Below are positions 62,665 to 64,000 of a stretch of 64,000 bases of DNA, piece by piece. Made by a program: the position numbers and the translations under genes. A model generated the notes under the pieces. The model did not search any database, was not told the DNA's origin, and saw only the letters and a program-made list of their open reading frames with translations. The DNA comes from Melanocharis versteri. Taxonomy: Eukaryota; Chordata; Aves; Passeriformes; Melanocharitidae. Every line of letters starts with the position of its first letter. Position 1 is the stretch's first letter. The DNA is taken from the NCBI GenBank assembly GCA_013397845.1, contig VZTG01002131.1, positions 606,285 to 670,284 on the forward strand. The letters are read 5' to 3'.

Positions 62665-63627
62665 GAGCTGCAGACACACTGCCACAATTGCTCCTACACG
62701 TCTAGCTGGTGTCTCAGGAGAGGGAAAGTCCTGTGTCACACCAACCCCAGCAGCTCCAGCAGTGAGAGGCTCCTCAGTGAGTGACTGTGATGGGCACGAA
62801 TCAGGCCCTGTGCCAGGGGTTGTTTATGTACACAGTGACATTTCAGCAGTAAACACTGGAAGCATTCATTAAGCCGAACATTAAGAGTGGGTGACCTCTC
62901 GCTCTCCAAAACAGTCACATACAAATAGTAAATTAAATCAAGCATTAATCAAAACTGTAAAATAGCCTGCTTAAACCCTTCAGAAACAACACACCCACTA
63001 CCTTCTTCCAAAGCCTTGTCAAACAAATGGTTTTTGCGGCGTATCTGGAAGGTCATCAAGTCCTGGGCTATTTCAGGAGCAGGTTCCAGATGGTCTCTAA
63101 CACGCTGAATAATGTATGTGTGTGTGGGAGTGGGGGAGAGGGGCTCCAAGGAACTATTACACTGACAGGAGTAAACCCATGCATTTTGCATTCATCTATG
63201 CCATTCTAGGTGTTTAAAAACCTCTCGAGTCCTTTGACTCAAGTGGCAAAAACAACTTGTTTCGAGAATCTTTAGTGACAATATCAGTTTCATATTTCAC
63301 TCAGCAGCACTCTACAAAACCTTCAGCTCTTGTTTGGGCTACAATTGTCTCGATTACAAGAGCACTGGTGTTTTAATGGGATCTGTTATTTGTTGTGTGA
63401 CATTCCATGGGCAGTAACCTTTTATCCTGTAATTCTTGCCACGCTATAAAGGGAAAATCTCAACAGCTCCATGTGCATTGTTATACACAAGATAATGGCA
63501 TGGCACAATGCAAACATATATGCTTAAAACTGCTTTGCGTGAGTGTCATGGGGCTGTTTGCATGGGTTTGCAGGGGGAGCTGCTTTATGATGAGCTCCAC
63601 ACGCCCCAGCAGCCCAGAAACCCCCAG
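62665..63627. other. Unique non-coding DNA
   Basis: No gene seen. The segment 63200-63480 has a conserved-element-like texture with a palindromic SOX-type ACAATTGT at 63341-63348. A TG run lies near 63115-63126. Confidence 0.4.
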
Positions 63628-64000
63628 TGTGCTGGGCTCATCCCACAGCGTGGGCAGCAGGGTGAGGGAGGGGATCCTGCCCCTCTCACTGCTCAGGTGA
63701 GACCCCACCTGCAGCTCTGGGGTCCCCAACAGCAGAAGGACCTGGAGCTGCTGGAGCCAGTCCAGAGGAGGTCACAGAGATGCTCCCAGGCCTGGAGCCC
63801 CTCTGCTCTGGAGCCAGGCTGGCAGAGCTGGGGGTGTTCACCTGGAGAAGAGAAGGCTCCAGAGAGAGCTCAGAGCCCCTTCCAGTGCCTAAAGGGGCTC
63901 CAGGAGAGCTGGAGAGGGACTGGGGACAAGGGATGGAGGGACAGGACACAGGGAATGGCTTCCCACTGCCAGAGGGCAGGGATAGATGGGATATTGGGAA
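63628..64000 (+). mobile_element. CR1 LINE, 5'-truncated, cut by the window end
   Basis: The sequence follows the 3' portion of avian CR1 elements: a GCTGGGCTCATCCCACAG-like start, GTGAGACCCCACCTGCAG, GGAGCTGCTGGAGCCAGTCC, CTGGAGAAGAGAAGGCTCC, and GGGATAGATGGGATATTGGG at the edge. In full elements this region covers the end of the reverse-transcriptase reading frame and the start of the 3' UTR. The 5' end is cut near 63628, the usual result of incomplete reverse transcription. It runs off the window, so the diagnostic 3' terminal repeats are not visible. Open frames here are broken fragments on both strands. Confidence 0.92.

Noticed and set aside
62109..62872. G/W/F/S-rich repeated open frames that look like a repetitive protein
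   Set aside because: The 22-bp unit and 121-bp period are not multiples of three, several frames are open at once, and the array is plainly a minisatellite.

Overview
The window looks like bird nuclear DNA, taken from a gene-poor stretch: either intergenic 'gene desert' or the inside of a very long intron. The best organism evidence is at the right end, where bases 63628-64000 read as the 3' part of a CR1 LINE, the dominant avian retrotransposon. A second, older CR1 tail lies on the minus strand at 34944-35020. Bases 1-172 look like the end of an avian endogenous-retrovirus LTR. Few transposons, AT-rich unique sequence, GC-rich minisatellites and stretches of N all fit a draft bird assembly. 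A songbird is plausible but not shown.

I find no protein-coding gene that I can support. Open frames are short, overlap on both strands and resemble no family I recognise. The longest N-free one (55096-55818, 240 codons) is best explained by GC-rich, stop-poor composition. I also see no tRNA, rRNA, snRNA, known microRNA, CRISPR array or bacterial-type operon. The nearest thing to coding evidence is one microexon-like cassette at 7797-7829, with a branch point, acceptor, 33 open bases and a donor. Several weaker splice-like cassettes are also recorded. If any are real, the window lies inside a long gene; nothing here proves it.

Layout: LTR end and GC/CpG-rich flank (1-489); conserved-element-like block (490-1060); AT-rich unique DNA holding a diverged pair of related elements (5181-5265 and 7029-7113) and the candidate microexon (to about 12.4 kb); conserved-element-like blocks at 12.4, 19.5, 24.4 and 29.1 kb, between GC-richer islands at 14.5 and 23 kb; a near-perfect hairpin (31185-31228); a GC-rich minisatellite with a 409-base assembly gap (31644-32487); the old CR1 tail (34.9 kb); T/G-only tracts (14.3, 38.7 and 49.2 kb); a 188-bp tandem duplication (43.1-43.4 kb); a POU-octamer-rich block with an 11-bp inverted repeat (43.8 kb); a homeodomain-site-rich block (53.9 kb); a CAT microsatellite (60.1 kb); a minisatellite with 121-bp higher-order period (62.1-62.7 kb); and the truncated CR1.

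The most plausible function is cis-regulation. Several blocks carry dense TAAT, TALE (TGACAG/ATCAATCA), NKX2, forkhead, SOX and octamer motifs and look like vertebrate conserved non-coding elements. That is pattern-based inference; conservation could not be measured here. No undescribed 'system' can be demonstrated from this sequence.
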